This document shows, piece after piece, positions 25,603 to 33,598 of a DNA stretch of 33,598 nucleotides. Under the pieces are notes generated by a model. The model searched no databases. It was not told the origin of the DNA and worked only from the letters and a program-made list of their open reading frames with translations. The translations under genes were made by a program, and so were the position numbers. The stretch comes from Syntrophorhabdus sp. PtaB.Bin027 (GTDB taxonomy: Bacteria > Desulfobacterota > Syntrophorhabdia > Syntrophorhabdales > Syntrophorhabdaceae): assembly GCA_002067585.1 (NCBI GenBank), contig MVQO01000145.1, forward strand, positions 1-33,598, in the 5' to 3' direction. How positions within the stretch are numbered: position 1 is the first letter of the stretch; each line of letters starts with the position of its first letter.

Positions 25603-26294
25603 AACCTCTCTTTAACCCTGTAAGTATTTCCTTGATTTTGTGCCTTGCTCTCACGGGATGCTGGCTGATAACTGCCCCATACAAGGTTATCAAAGGGACC
25701 GTGAAAGGAACCTATTATGTTGTAAAAGGCACATACGAGATAACCGCTGGAACAACAAAAGTTGTTTATCATATTGGTAAATTCACATACAAAGCAGTTA
25801 AGGCACCTATGGAATGGGCTTTTGTCAATGAGGATATAGAAACTATAGACGGATTGCCGCCCAAAGAAGCGTTAAAACAGGGACGTGTAAGAAATTCACC
25901 ATATGTGGTGAAAGGTAAGACCTATTACCCCATGAGCATTGAAAAAGCAAAAACCTATGAAGAGATTGGAGTTGCATCGTGGTATGGTTACGAGACACTC
26001 AGGACAAAAGGAGGGCGAATGACTGCAAACGGTGAAGTTTTTGATCCCAGACAGTTTACAGCCGCTCACAAGTACCTCCCCCTCCCGTCCCATGTTATGG
26101 TGACCAACCTGGAGAACGATCAGTGGGTCATTGTCAGAGTCAACGACAGAGGTCCTTTCCCCAGCGACTACAATCCTTCGTCTGGTGACAGGATTATCGA
26201 TGTGAGTGAGGGTGCAGCCAAGAGACTTGGCTTCCATAAGAAAGGTCTGGCAAGGGTAAAGGTCGAAGCTATAGAATTGAAAGAAGAAAGATGA
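25599..26294 (+). CDS. rlpA: RlpA-family septal lipoprotein
   Basis: A 231-residue lipoprotein. The signal peptide ends in the lipobox LTGC with C21 as the lipidated residue. The C-terminal double-psi beta-barrel (about 122-225) has the family motifs GVASWYG, MTANGE, AAHKYLPLPS and VNDRGPF; the His of AAH and the Asp of NDRGPF match catalytic positions of lytic transglycosylase RlpA. A Lys/Tyr-rich repeat-like stretch (YKVIKGTVKGTYYVVKGTYE) lies between signal and barrel. No SPOR domain is present. The GTG start overlaps the dnaJ stop (GTGA). Presence of a lipoprotein of this type supports an outer membrane. Confidence 0.88.
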   Translation: MKPLFNPVSISLILCLALTGCWLITAPYKVIKGTVKGTYYVVKGTYEITAGTTKVVYHIGKFTYKAVKAPMEWAFVNEDIETIDGLPPKEALKQGRVRNSPYVVKGKTYYPMSIEKAKTYEEIGVASWYGYETLRTKGGRMTANGEVFDPRQFTAAHKYLPLPSHVMVTNLENDQWVIVRVNDRGPFPSDYNPSSGDRIIDVSEGAAKRLGFHKKGLARVKVEAIELKEER

Positions 26295-26421
26295 ACTGCT
26301 GTCTACTTATACCCCTGCCGGAGATGCATCAAGAAGATTCTCATGTTTTATCCCGAAAGAAACAGTGGAAGCTCGGCCTATTGACATGCAGACTTGTCAG
26401 GTTTCTCATCAATGACCGTAT

Positions 26422-26444
26422 ACAAGGTTTAAATTAGGCCTTGT
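26422..26444. terminator. Possible hairpin between convergent rlpA and PEP carboxykinase genes
   Basis: ACAAGGTTT and AGGCCTTGT pair over 9 positions (two G-U) around AAATT. It lies between two converging genes, where a bidirectional terminator is expected, but no T-tract follows on either strand, so the call is weak. Confidence 0.35.
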
Positions 26445-26462
26445 CTGCACAAGATTCTAAAC

Positions 26463-28130
26463 TCACAGTGGCTCCAGAATGTGGTCGAGGACTGTCCGGG
26501 ATGCTACCAATGGATCGATGAAGATGCTCTCCATGTCGTTTTCAAGGTCTCTTTTGTTGGAGAGGAAGGTAATCCTGTCCTGCATCCGGTCTCTTAGAAA
26601 CCTGAGGTAGCCAGGGTGTCTCGTAGGCGGACTATATTTCTTCTCATAATCAGGGCCAAAGAGCTCATTACCGTTTTTGGGAATCTGCAGACCACTGAAG
26701 GCTCGCCAATCTTTCCACTCTATTTTTCCTCTCACAAGAGCTGTAACGATCGAAAGGGAGATTGTCTTCGGGATATCAGTCAGGTGGCCTGGCATTCCTA
26801 CGGCATGGGTGTTCATTACATAGCATTCACAGCCAGATTTGAAAAGTTTGAGAAATTGGCGGCAGTCTTCCACAAGGGGGTGGACCCTGAAAGGATTGGC
26901 AAATGGTTCGATAACAAGTCTTTCAAAATCTCGTGGATCGGCATTCTCTACGCCTTTTGCACGCAGAGTGCTCAACGAGGCCCCCATTGCTACAGCCATT
27001 GCAGATCGGGTTACCTTGCAAATCGGAGGAAGGCTTGTGTCTTTCTGAAGCCATATTACTGTTGAAGGTTTCTCGCAAAAGTTAGCGTGATTGAACATAT
27101 CTCTTGATTTCAGGCAGCGTCCGTTATCGTTTCTTATGTCCTTCCCCACAAGCCTCCGTGTGCCATCTGCCATCCCTGTAACTGCCATGTTTTGTGCCGA
27201 ATAAAAATACTTTACAACGGGATCGTCAAATTCCATGGCGTCAGTTTTATCAAAGAGGGAGGGCTCCAGGACTATGCTGAGGTTATGGTCGAGGTCAATA
27301 AGGAAAGCATCATCATGAATGACAGTCACTTTCTCTTCTGGTGTGAGAGTACCTTCATGATCGCTACTGTTGGTAATAGAAGATTTTCCTGAACCTGAAA
27401 GACCGAAAACAGCTACAGGTGGTTTGTCGCCAATTTTCTTGATTCCGCCGTGACAGGCCACCATGTTATGTCTCACGCCGACAGTCCAGGCTATTGTCAA
27501 CGTCCCTTTTTTCCTCTCTCCAAAGTACCTAAGGCCAAGGATGGCTATACAGTTCTGATCTTCGTCAATGATAACGAGGCCGTCTTTAAATTCAGGGTTG
27601 GACCATTCTGGGTATGCCAGTACAAGGATATCTGGCTCTCCCAGCTGCCTTGATTCCTTATAGAGGTCTGACCAGGGAGGCATAAAAGGAATGAAGTTAA
27701 TACCCCAGTCAAGCATGTTCTTGGCATCTGTCTCAGGGCTTAGAAGGTGTGCTTTGATCATAAAATCAGGGTGCAGACCTATCATGCCTTCAAGCCACAA
27801 TCCAGGTTGCCTGTTCAAATGATAGGTAGCTTCTGACAGCATGCTCTGGTATTTGTCTTTATCTGCTTTGGTGAAGGTTCTTACAAGTCTTCTTGCCCGG
27901 GCAGTACGGCCGAAAATTCCTCCATCATTAGAAACAAGGACCTTTGCATCGTGTGGAAGGTCGAATTGTTCAGGTCTATACATGGGTTCGGATGTTACCA
28001 TCACCTCCGGTTGTTTTTTTGCGAGGGCATACAATTCTGCCATCGATGTCTTTCTGACAGAACTGGCAAAAAAAGCGCTCTCTATGATTGCCCTCCAGGG
28101 GGATTTCGGTATACCGTGGATTGATGCCAT
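26463..28130 (-). CDS. Divergent ATP-type phosphoenolpyruvate carboxykinase
   Basis: This 555-residue protein fits ATP-dependent PEP carboxykinase, which interconverts oxaloacetate and PEP with nucleotide. Key elements align: YFGERKKGT (usual GEMKK metal/PEP site, about 202-210), a His at 227 in VACHGG (usual MHCSAN), the kinase-1a loop GLSGSGKSS at 243-251 (usual GLSGTGKTT), and HDDAF at 274-278 (usual DDEHGW). Both P-loop threonines are serines and the second block differs from the standard sequence, so substrate or direction may be altered. The AGGAGG site is 6 nt before the ATG. A role in gluconeogenesis or anaplerosis is likely. Alternatively it is a distinct PEPCK-like kinase. Confidence 0.75.
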   Translation of the reverse strand: MASIHGIPKSPWRAIIESAFFASSVRKTSMAELYALAKKQPEVMVTSEPMYRPEQFDLPHDAKVLVSNDGGIFGRTARARRLVRTFTKADKDKYQSMLSEATYHLNRQPGLWLEGMIGLHPDFMIKAHLLSPETDAKNMLDWGINFIPFMPPWSDLYKESRQLGEPDILVLAYPEWSNPEFKDGLVIIDEDQNCIAILGLRYFGERKKGTLTIAWTVGVRHNMVACHGGIKKIGDKPPVAVFGLSGSGKSSITNSSDHEGTLTPEEKVTVIHDDAFLIDLDHNLSIVLEPSLFDKTDAMEFDDPVVKYFYSAQNMAVTGMADGTRRLVGKDIRNDNGRCLKSRDMFNHANFCEKPSTVIWLQKDTSLPPICKVTRSAMAVAMGASLSTLRAKGVENADPRDFERLVIEPFANPFRVHPLVEDCRQFLKLFKSGCECYVMNTHAVGMPGHLTDIPKTISLSIVTALVRGKIEWKDWRAFSGLQIPKNGNELFGPDYEKKYSPPTRHPGYLRFLRDRMQDRITFLSNKRDLENDMESIFIDPLVASRTVLDHILEPL

Positions 28131-28455
28131 GACAACCTCCTGATTTATTATAATTGAACCTTTTTATAACCTTTTGTTTTTGAGAAAGAGCTAACGATAC
28201 TTTGTTTGATCACGGCTGGCAATGGATACCGCACCGTAGAATACAAAAAAGATCTCATATAAGTTATCGAAAAACCAAAGGTGTGTCAACTTGTTTTGTT
28301 CTTTCGTGCCAGGCCAAAATCGAAACATGGGGTATAGGTTGAGGGATCCTCATAATGATAGAAGCCGTTATTTAGATTATCATTGTTATGAATAATATTC
28401 AATACGAGAGCCCTTTGGGGTTGTATATGTTGCTTTGCAGATATATATTTAAATC
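28131..28455. other. Gene-free 325-bp interval, presumably promoters
   Basis: The interval separates the PEPCK gene (minus) from a small plus-strand gene. A TATAAT box on the minus strand (28152-28147) sits just before the PEPCK ribosome site but has no good -35. An imperfect inverted repeat (CATAATGATA at 28351-28360 with TATCATTGTTATG at 28378-28390) lies 66 bp before the small gene. Nothing else is seen. Confidence 0.45.
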
Positions 28456-28698
28456 ATGACAAGGGAAGAAAAAAAATTGGTGACAGCCCATATGGATCAG
28501 GTTTTTCACGGTCAGACAGTACGCCAAGCTCTACCAGTGTGTGAATGCGGTAAATACTACGATGAGAAAAACATTACCGAAGCACCAGCGGTATATTTTA
28601 GGGAGATTGATGTCTTCGGTAAGACTTTCACCCTCATTGAACCTCTGTGTCCAGTGTGTAAACAGAGGATTCATGCGAGCTTCAGCATACTGAACTGA
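28456..28698 (+). CDS. Small protein with two CxC/CxxC knuckles (hypothetical)
   Basis: An 80-residue protein with CECG (about 29-32) and CPVC (about 65-68) separated by about 33 residues, a spacing that could form one zinc-binding site. The rest is hydrophilic. I do not recognise a family. The upstream sequence (TATATATTTAAATC) lacks a ribosome site, so a nearby later start or no translation is possible. It converges with RNase R and is a real-gene candidate because the frame stays open with sensible composition. Function unknown. Confidence 0.5.
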   Translation: MTREEKKLVTAHMDQVFHGQTVRQALPVCECGKYYDEKNITEAPAVYFREIDVFGKTFTLIEPLCPVCKQRIHASFSILN

Positions 28699-28840
28699 CA
28701 GTTTTGCTATCATAGGGTTTACGCAAATAAGATATGAGAGCTGCTGTCAGTATTCCGAGGACAAACCGCTGTAAGGTAAAAAAGCTTGCTTGGTTTTTTG
28801 TATAGGCCAAAGCTCTACGCTTTAAGGCCGGCTGATGTAG

Positions 28841-31051
28841 CTAGTCAGGGCTATCTATTGGAATCTGATATTTTTTTACAAGTGAGAAGTGTAGCTGATT
28901 TTTTTCTACGTTAGCCAGAGTGATCCTGATTTTTACCCTGTCTCCTAAACGATAGATATTCCGCATTCTGCGACCGATCAGGCGGAACCTTTCCTCTTCG
29001 TAATGGTAATAATCGTCATAAAGAGTATTAACCAGGACAAGCCCTTCAACAAAAACATCTGCAAGTTCCACAAAAAAGCCGAAGGATACAACACGTGAGA
29101 TTACACCATCGTATTCCTGACCGATTTTGTCCTTCATAAAAAGGACTCGCATTCTGTCTCCAATTTCTCTTTCCGCCTCCATTGCTGTTCTTTCCCTGTT
29201 GGAAAGATAGTTGGCCATGGTCTCGAGCTCTGTCTCGCCATATCTTTTTCCGTTGCCGGACAGAATGTTTTTGAGGGCTCTGTGACAGACAATATCAGGG
29301 TATCGCCTGATAGGAGAGGTAAAGTGCAAATAACAGCGGGATGCCAGGCCAAAGTGGCCCTTATTCTGAGATGAATACCTTGCCTGCTTCATGGACCGCA
29401 AGAGTATCCTGCTCACAAGAAACTCGTAGTCTGTTCCCTCCAAACTCATCAGGGTCCTTTGAAGATCCCTAATGTTCTTGTTATCCCGCTTATATTTAAT
29501 TGACAACGTCTGCAAGAGCCTCTCAAAATCCCTGAGCTTTTCAGCGTCTGGAGGCTCGTGTATCCTGTAGATGGTGTTAACCTTATTTTCTGTCAGGAAT
29601 TTGGCAACTGCCTCGTTTGTCACAATCATGAATTCCTCGATGATACGATGGGAAAAAAGGCGTTCAATCTTCAGGATGTTGCGAAGCCCGCCTTTAATGT
29701 CAAGTATGATATTCAGCTCTGGTAGATCAAAATCGAGACTGCCTAACCTTTCCCTTTTTGTGTGCAGGAGCGCAGCAAGCTCACCCATATATTCCAAAGC
29801 AGGAAGGATTTTCTGAACCTCTTTTCTGACTGCCCGATCCTTTCTAACGAGGGCATCCTCCACTTCATTATAGGTCAGCCTCAGAAAGCTTCTGATAATG
29901 GATTTGTGAAATGAACTGCTGGTAATATCACCATTTCTATTGAAAATAAGTTTTGCCGTTATGGCAAACCTATCCATATTCGGGTTTAAGCTGCAAATGT
30001 CGTTTGAAAGAATTTTGGGCAGCATGGGGATTACCGAACCAGGAAAATAAACGCTCGTTCCCCGTTCATAAGCCTCCCGATCAAGATCAGTTCCCGGCAA
30101 AACATAGTGAGAAACATCGGCAATTGAGACATAAAGAGTGAAACCATGATCATTCTTTTCTACGCAGACTGCGTCGTCAAAATCTTTTGCAAGCTCACCG
30201 TCAATTGTAACATGCATAGTTTCACGGAGATCAAGTCTGTCCTGTCTGTCAATTGATAGGTCAAGTGCTTGTGCTTCATTTTCTGTTCTTTTTTTAAAGC
30301 GGAAGGGCAGGGAGTTTTTGTACTGAATGAACTGGATTATCGAGTGGACATCGTTGAGGCCCGCAAAGGCTTTGAGAATCGTGCATGTAGGATCGATCCC
30401 TCCATCAGGGAATCTAGTTATCCTGGCAGCCACAAGATGATCATCCTTGAGGCCTGAATATTTTGTTGGCTTAGTAACAATAAAATGATGAGATATCCGT
30501 TCATCCTCTGGTATGATGTACATTAAGTCCCTGTGATGTCGAACGAATCCGACAATGTTCTTTATTTTTCTCCCTATGATCTTAATTATGGTTCCTTCTC
30601 TTCTGCCTCTGAGGTTACGTTCTACTCTGGTTATTACCTTGTCCCCGTGAAAGGCGTTCTTGATAAATCTGGCAGGAATGAATAAGTCTTTTTCATTCAC
30701 GTTGTCAGGTACCACAAATCCGCTTCCACTTCGTGTACCCCACAGGGTACCTGCAATGAGGTTCATTTCCTGAGGCAGACCATATCTTTTATTTTTAAGC
30801 TGCAAAACAGATCCATCTCGAATGAGTTCTCTCAGGATATGTTTCAAGGCTTTGCCTTGTTTCTTGTTTAGAGACAGGATAGCAACCAGTTCGTTTTGTG
30901 CTATGGGTCTCTTCACCTGTTTAAAAACATGGAGAACAATGTCTCTCGTGAGGTCCTGATGATTTTTCTTTTTCCTCATAACTCTAATTATCTTATCACA
31001 TTTTTCTCTTCCATCGTCTATTGCGCCCATATGCTTTACTCTTAGCCCCAT
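28841..31051 (-). CDS. rnr: Ribonuclease R (RNase II/R family)
   Basis: A processive 3'-5' exoribonuclease that degrades structured RNA. The 736 residues contain an N-terminal helix-turn-helix region (about 40-90), cold-shock domains (WGTRSGSGFVVP..DLFIPARFI), the RNB catalytic domain with the aspartate motif IDGELAKDFDDAV (about 290-302), LRSMKQARYS and HFTSPIRRYPDIVCHR, and a C-terminal S1 domain (GVISRVVSFGFFVELADVFVEGLV). The catalytic aspartates are intact. The N-terminal start is uncertain: ATG codons at 31051, 31030 and 30979 are all in frame and none has a strong ribosome site. The aspS gene diverges from it 137 bp away. Confidence 0.92.
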   Translation of the reverse strand: MGLRVKHMGAIDDGREKCDKIIRVMRKKKNHQDLTRDIVLHVFKQVKRPIAQNELVAILSLNKKQGKALKHILRELIRDGSVLQLKNKRYGLPQEMNLIAGTLWGTRSGSGFVVPDNVNEKDLFIPARFIKNAFHGDKVITRVERNLRGRREGTIIKIIGRKIKNIVGFVRHHRDLMYIIPEDERISHHFIVTKPTKYSGLKDDHLVAARITRFPDGGIDPTCTILKAFAGLNDVHSIIQFIQYKNSLPFRFKKRTENEAQALDLSIDRQDRLDLRETMHVTIDGELAKDFDDAVCVEKNDHGFTLYVSIADVSHYVLPGTDLDREAYERGTSVYFPGSVIPMLPKILSNDICSLNPNMDRFAITAKLIFNRNGDITSSSFHKSIIRSFLRLTYNEVEDALVRKDRAVRKEVQKILPALEYMGELAALLHTKRERLGSLDFDLPELNIILDIKGGLRNILKIERLFSHRIIEEFMIVTNEAVAKFLTENKVNTIYRIHEPPDAEKLRDFERLLQTLSIKYKRDNKNIRDLQRTLMSLEGTDYEFLVSRILLRSMKQARYSSQNKGHFGLASRCYLHFTSPIRRYPDIVCHRALKNILSGNGKRYGETELETMANYLSNRERTAMEAEREIGDRMRVLFMKDKIGQEYDGVISRVVSFGFFVELADVFVEGLVLVNTLYDDYYHYEEERFRLIGRRMRNIYRLGDRVKIRITLANVEKNQLHFSLVKKYQIPIDSPD

Positions 31052-31093
31052 GTTATTTTAAATTCTACTCTAATCTTTTCTTCCATTATTCTA

Positions 31094-31122
31094 TTGACCG
31101 TGTGTTTTCTCAATGGTAACTT
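31094..31122 (+). promoter_or_regulatory. Possible aspS promoter
   Basis: TTGACC (5 of 6) and TAACTT (3 of 6) are separated by 17 nt, about 67 nt before the aspS start. The -10 is poor, so this is tentative. Confidence 0.35.
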
Positions 31123-31188
31123 TTACTCATCAACTCACACACATCAGAGGATAAGCAATTGGCTAAGATGAGAAAGGATGGGGCACAC

Positions 31189-33306
31189 ATGTCATACCGT
31201 GATCGGATTCACTGTGGGCAGCTGAATATATCTGATGATGGAAGGGTTGTGACACTGGCAGGTTGGGTAGATGCACTTAGGGATCATGGAGAGGTGCTTT
31301 TCGTCCATCTACGGGACCGCTCTGGAATTGTTCAGGTTGTATTTGGACCTGAGTCTACGGATCAAACAGTCTGCGAAAAGGCAGGACTCTTAAGAAATGA
31401 ATTTTGTGTTCTAATAAGCGGCCGAGTGGTTAAAAGGCAGGAGGGTACAGAGAACCCTAATATTGCAACCGGAAATGTTGAGGTAAAGGCTGATAGCCTG
31501 ACTGTTTTGAGCAAATCCGGTGTGTTGCCATTTCCGATTTCAGAAAAGTCCATGGTTGCCGGAATGGCTTTGAAACGGGATGAACCTGTGGCAGAGGACC
31601 TGAGGCTTCAATTCCGGTATCTTGATCTCCGTCGCCCGACAATTCAGGACCATCTGATCAAAAGGCACCGCATTGTGAAAACTGTAAGAGATTATCTCGA
31701 TGAACAAGGGTTTGTAGAGATAGAAACTCCTATACTGACTAAAAGCACCCCTGAAGGTGCACGAGACTACCTTGTCCCGAGCAGGCATCATCCGAAAAAT
31801 TTCTATGCCCTTCCACAGTCGCCCCAACTTTTCAAACAACTCCTCATGGTTGGGGGAATGGAACGTTATTTTCAGATTGCAAGATGTTTCCGGGATGAAG
31901 ATTTACGTCCAAACCGGCAACCGGAATTTACCCAGCTCGATCTGGAGGCATCTTTTATCGATGAAGAATTTATCTATGCCCTGTTCGAAGAATTGTCAGC
32001 ACGTATGTTCGAAGTCGGCGGGATTAAACTCCCTCGCCCTTATCCCCGTATGACCTGGCTCGATGCAATGAATGCAACAGGCTCTGACCGGCCAGACTTG
32101 CGATTCGATATGACATTTCGTGATTGCACTGATATTTTTAGTGATACAAAATACGGTATTTTCAAACAGATCTTGGAACGCGGGGGATGTATTAAAGGGA
32201 TTAATGTCAAAGGCCAATCGGAAAAGTTGAGTAAGAACGTGCTTCAGAATGAATATGCAAAAGAGATTGTACCTGGCTTTGGCGCAAAGGGTATGACATG
32301 GATGAGGGTCTTAGATGGTGGCCTGGAGTCAAACATAGTTCAGTTTTTTAGTGAAAGTGAGCAGGGTGAGATCCTCACACGCTTCACCGCGCAGAAAGGA
32401 GATGTGATCCTCATGATTGCTGATCCTTCCTGGCATCTTGTCTGTTCGGCTCTTGGCCAGCTCCGTTTGCACATTGCAGATCGATTGGGCCTAATTCCGA
32501 GTGGAATGTTTTGTCCCCTGTGGGTGACTGATTTTCCTCTTTTTGAGGCAACGGATGATGGTGTCACTTCGAGTCACCACCCCTTCACTATGCCTGACCG
32601 GACTGATTTTGATCCTAAAAACATAGAAGAACTTTTGAGCCTTCGCTCCCGTGCATACGACCTTGTTGTAAACGGAGAGGAACTCGGTGGAGGTAGTATC
32701 CGCATCAACGATAGAGACTTGCAAAACAAAATATTTTCAGCTCTTGGACTTTCCCATGTCGATGTGGAGGAGAAATTTGGTTTTTTTCTCCGCGCCCTCG
32801 AGTACGGTGCTCCTCCACACGGGGGAATTGCACTGGGCGTGGACCGAGTGGTTGCCATGATTCTGGGCACAACTTCAATCAGAGAGGTCATAGCTTTTCC
32901 AAAGAACCGAAGCGCCTATTGCCCTCTGACGCAAGCCCCTTCTCAGGTTTCGAGTGTCCAGCTCGCAGAACTCGGCCTTCTCGATCTAGGCAAGGACCAG
33001 TCATTGCCTGGTGCAGAGAAACAACAAGATTTGATTGATTCGCTCTCCTGGGTTTCTCGTATTAAAATCAATAATGATGAACGGGCAGTCATAATGGCTT
33101 CGGTGAAGGACGCCGAAAACCTTGCAGCTATTGTAAGTGAGCGGAAAGAGGATGGCGAGCCGTTATTTTCTGTTGTGGCTCCTATGAACCGAACCCGTAA
33201 AGGGAAGGAAGCCCGAATCAGCCTGTTGTCTGAACGAGGTGATCTCTTTAAAAATGCACCTGCTATGAAGGGCAGATATTTCAAGGTTGCAAGCATTTTA
33301 GAATAA
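31189..33306 (+). CDS. aspS: Aspartyl-tRNA synthetase fused to a C-terminal GatC domain
   Basis: Residues 1 to about 590 form a bacterial-type AspRS: an OB anticodon domain (GWVDALRDHGEVLF), class II motif 2 (FRDEDLRPNRQPEFTQLD), the GAD insert and motif 3 (GGIALGVDRVVAMILG). Residues about 612-705 align with GatC (LSWVSRIKI, then LFKNAPAMKGRYFKVASILE, like the GatC end LLANAPERKDGYFRVPKVLE). GatC is normally a separate ~95-residue subunit of GatCAB, which amidates misacylated tRNA. H33 and G86 correspond to residues seen in non-discriminating AspRS enzymes (E. coli has Leu and Asn there), so Asp-tRNA(Asn) would be made and passed on. The ATG at 31189 fits the homologous N terminus; TTG 31159 and ATG 31168 lie upstream in frame. 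A GatA-like gene follows 10 bp later. Confidence 0.9.
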   Translation: MSYRDRIHCGQLNISDDGRVVTLAGWVDALRDHGEVLFVHLRDRSGIVQVVFGPESTDQTVCEKAGLLRNEFCVLISGRVVKRQEGTENPNIATGNVEVKADSLTVLSKSGVLPFPISEKSMVAGMALKRDEPVAEDLRLQFRYLDLRRPTIQDHLIKRHRIVKTVRDYLDEQGFVEIETPILTKSTPEGARDYLVPSRHHPKNFYALPQSPQLFKQLLMVGGMERYFQIARCFRDEDLRPNRQPEFTQLDLEASFIDEEFIYALFEELSARMFEVGGIKLPRPYPRMTWLDAMNATGSDRPDLRFDMTFRDCTDIFSDTKYGIFKQILERGGCIKGINVKGQSEKLSKNVLQNEYAKEIVPGFGAKGMTWMRVLDGGLESNIVQFFSESEQGEILTRFTAQKGDVILMIADPSWHLVCSALGQLRLHIADRLGLIPSGMFCPLWVTDFPLFEATDDGVTSSHHPFTMPDRTDFDPKNIEELLSLRSRAYDLVVNGEELGGGSIRINDRDLQNKIFSALGLSHVDVEEKFGFFLRALEYGAPPHGGIALGVDRVVAMILGTTSIREVIAFPKNRSAYCPLTQAPSQVSSVQLAELGLLDLGKDQSLPGAEKQQDLIDSLSWVSRIKINNDERAVIMASVKDAENLAAIVSERKEDGEPLFSVVAPMNRTRKGKEARISLLSERGDLFKNAPAMKGRYFKVASILE

Positions 33307-33316
33307 GGAAAGTCTG

Positions 33317-33598
33317 ATGACGTGTCATATCTATACACACAAAGAGACATCACATATTTCAAGCCCTCGGGAGGGGCCTTTGACAGGTTTGAAAATTGTA
33401 GTCCAGCCCAATATGTCTGTCACTGGATGGCCCACAAACGCGGGCAGCCGTGCCCTCAACGGTTACGTTGCCCTGGAAGACGCTACGGTGGTGAAACGGC
33501 TCAGGAGCGGGGGGGCAACCCTCGTGGGCAGTGCACGAATGAGTGAACTTGGGTTCGGCCTAGGCGGAGATACCTTGGCCGAGGCTTGTTCCGGTGAT
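33317..33598 (+). CDS. GatA/amidase-like protein, cut by the window end
   Basis: The first 94 codons are visible, with AAGGAA 6 nt before the ATG. From residue 27 onward it follows the amidase-signature family (KIVVQPNMSVTGWPTNAGSR, then LNGYVALEDATVVKRLRSGG and LVGSARMSE), close to GatA. Two oddities: the catalytic lysine of GatA (in IKDN) is Gln in VQPN, and only about 30 residues precede this point where GatA has about 75. It may be a degenerate or regulatory amidase, or a specialised partner of the AspRS-GatC fusion. The Ser-cisSer residues lie beyond the window. The preceding gene ends 10 bp upstream, so the two are co-transcribed. Confidence 0.8.
   Translation, partial: MTCHIYTHKETSHISSPREGPLTGLKIVVQPNMSVTGWPTNAGSRALNGYVALEDATVVKRLRSGGATLVGSARMSELGFGLGGDTLAEACSGD

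Noticed and set aside
1..33598. CRISPR arrays, tRNA or rRNA genes
   Set aside because: No repeated 25-40-bp units with spacers and no tRNA-like cloverleaf or rRNA core sequence was seen by eye; a tRNAscan or Infernal run would settle it.

Overview
The window most likely comes from a strictly anaerobic, Gram-negative, H2- and formate-handling bacterium of the kind found among syntrophic former Deltaproteobacteria (Syntrophales/Syntrophorhabdus-like). This is inferred from content: a trimeric [FeFe] hydrogenase, a selenocysteine formate dehydrogenase with a formate channel, a rubrerythrin-like protein, an RlpA lipoprotein, moderate-to-low GC, and strong AGGAGG-type ribosome sites. No sequence search was run, so the taxon is an inference.

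Region 1 (1-10450) is a hydrogen metabolism and hydrogen sensing locus built around a divergent promoter at 2335-2482. To the right run rex, hydC (NuoE-like), hydB (NuoF-like), hydA (group A, probably electron-bifurcating), a sensory HydS with a PAS domain, and a SpoIIE/PP2C-type phosphatase, mostly with overlapping or touching ends. To the left run a DRTGG-domain protein, an RsbW-like ATPase, and a second HydS without PAS; a ribosome site at the left edge suggests one more gene in that direction. Both HydS proteins keep the four cluster-ligating cysteines of the H-cluster but lack the proton-relay cysteine, as expected for sensors. The kinase-like ATPase and the phosphatase could carry the H2 signal to a target that is not encoded here.

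Region 2 (10451-14407) is a formate module: a 340-bp leader with two inverted repeats, fdhA interrupted by an in-frame TGA at 11854-11856 that is read as selenocysteine (a SECIS-like hairpin follows directly), a FocA/FdhC-type formate channel, and a bidirectional terminator. fdhA has no diaphorase partner of its own, so HydB/HydC nearby are candidate partners.

Region 3 (14462-20146) holds a ferritin-like protein, a sodium/solute symporter, a crotonase-fold isomerase (all minus strand), a cNMP-binding/HDOD protein and a DusB-like tRNA-dihydrouridine synthase. Region 4 (20147-21966) is 1.8 kb with no intact gene; it contains a decayed IS256/Mutator transposase fragment and probable frameshifted membrane-protein debris.

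Region 5 (21967-26294) is a tightly packed trkA-trkH-dnaJ-rlpA cluster. Region 6 (26463-33598) contains a divergent ATP-type PEP carboxykinase, a small Cys-motif protein, RNase R, and an aspartyl-tRNA synthetase fused at its C terminus to a GatC domain, followed by the start of a GatA-like gene (cut by the window end). The synthetase carries residues expected of a non-discriminating enzyme, fitting an Asp-tRNA(Asn) amidation route, but the GatA-like protein lacks the catalytic lysine in its expected place and has a short N terminus, which makes this end of the window unusual.
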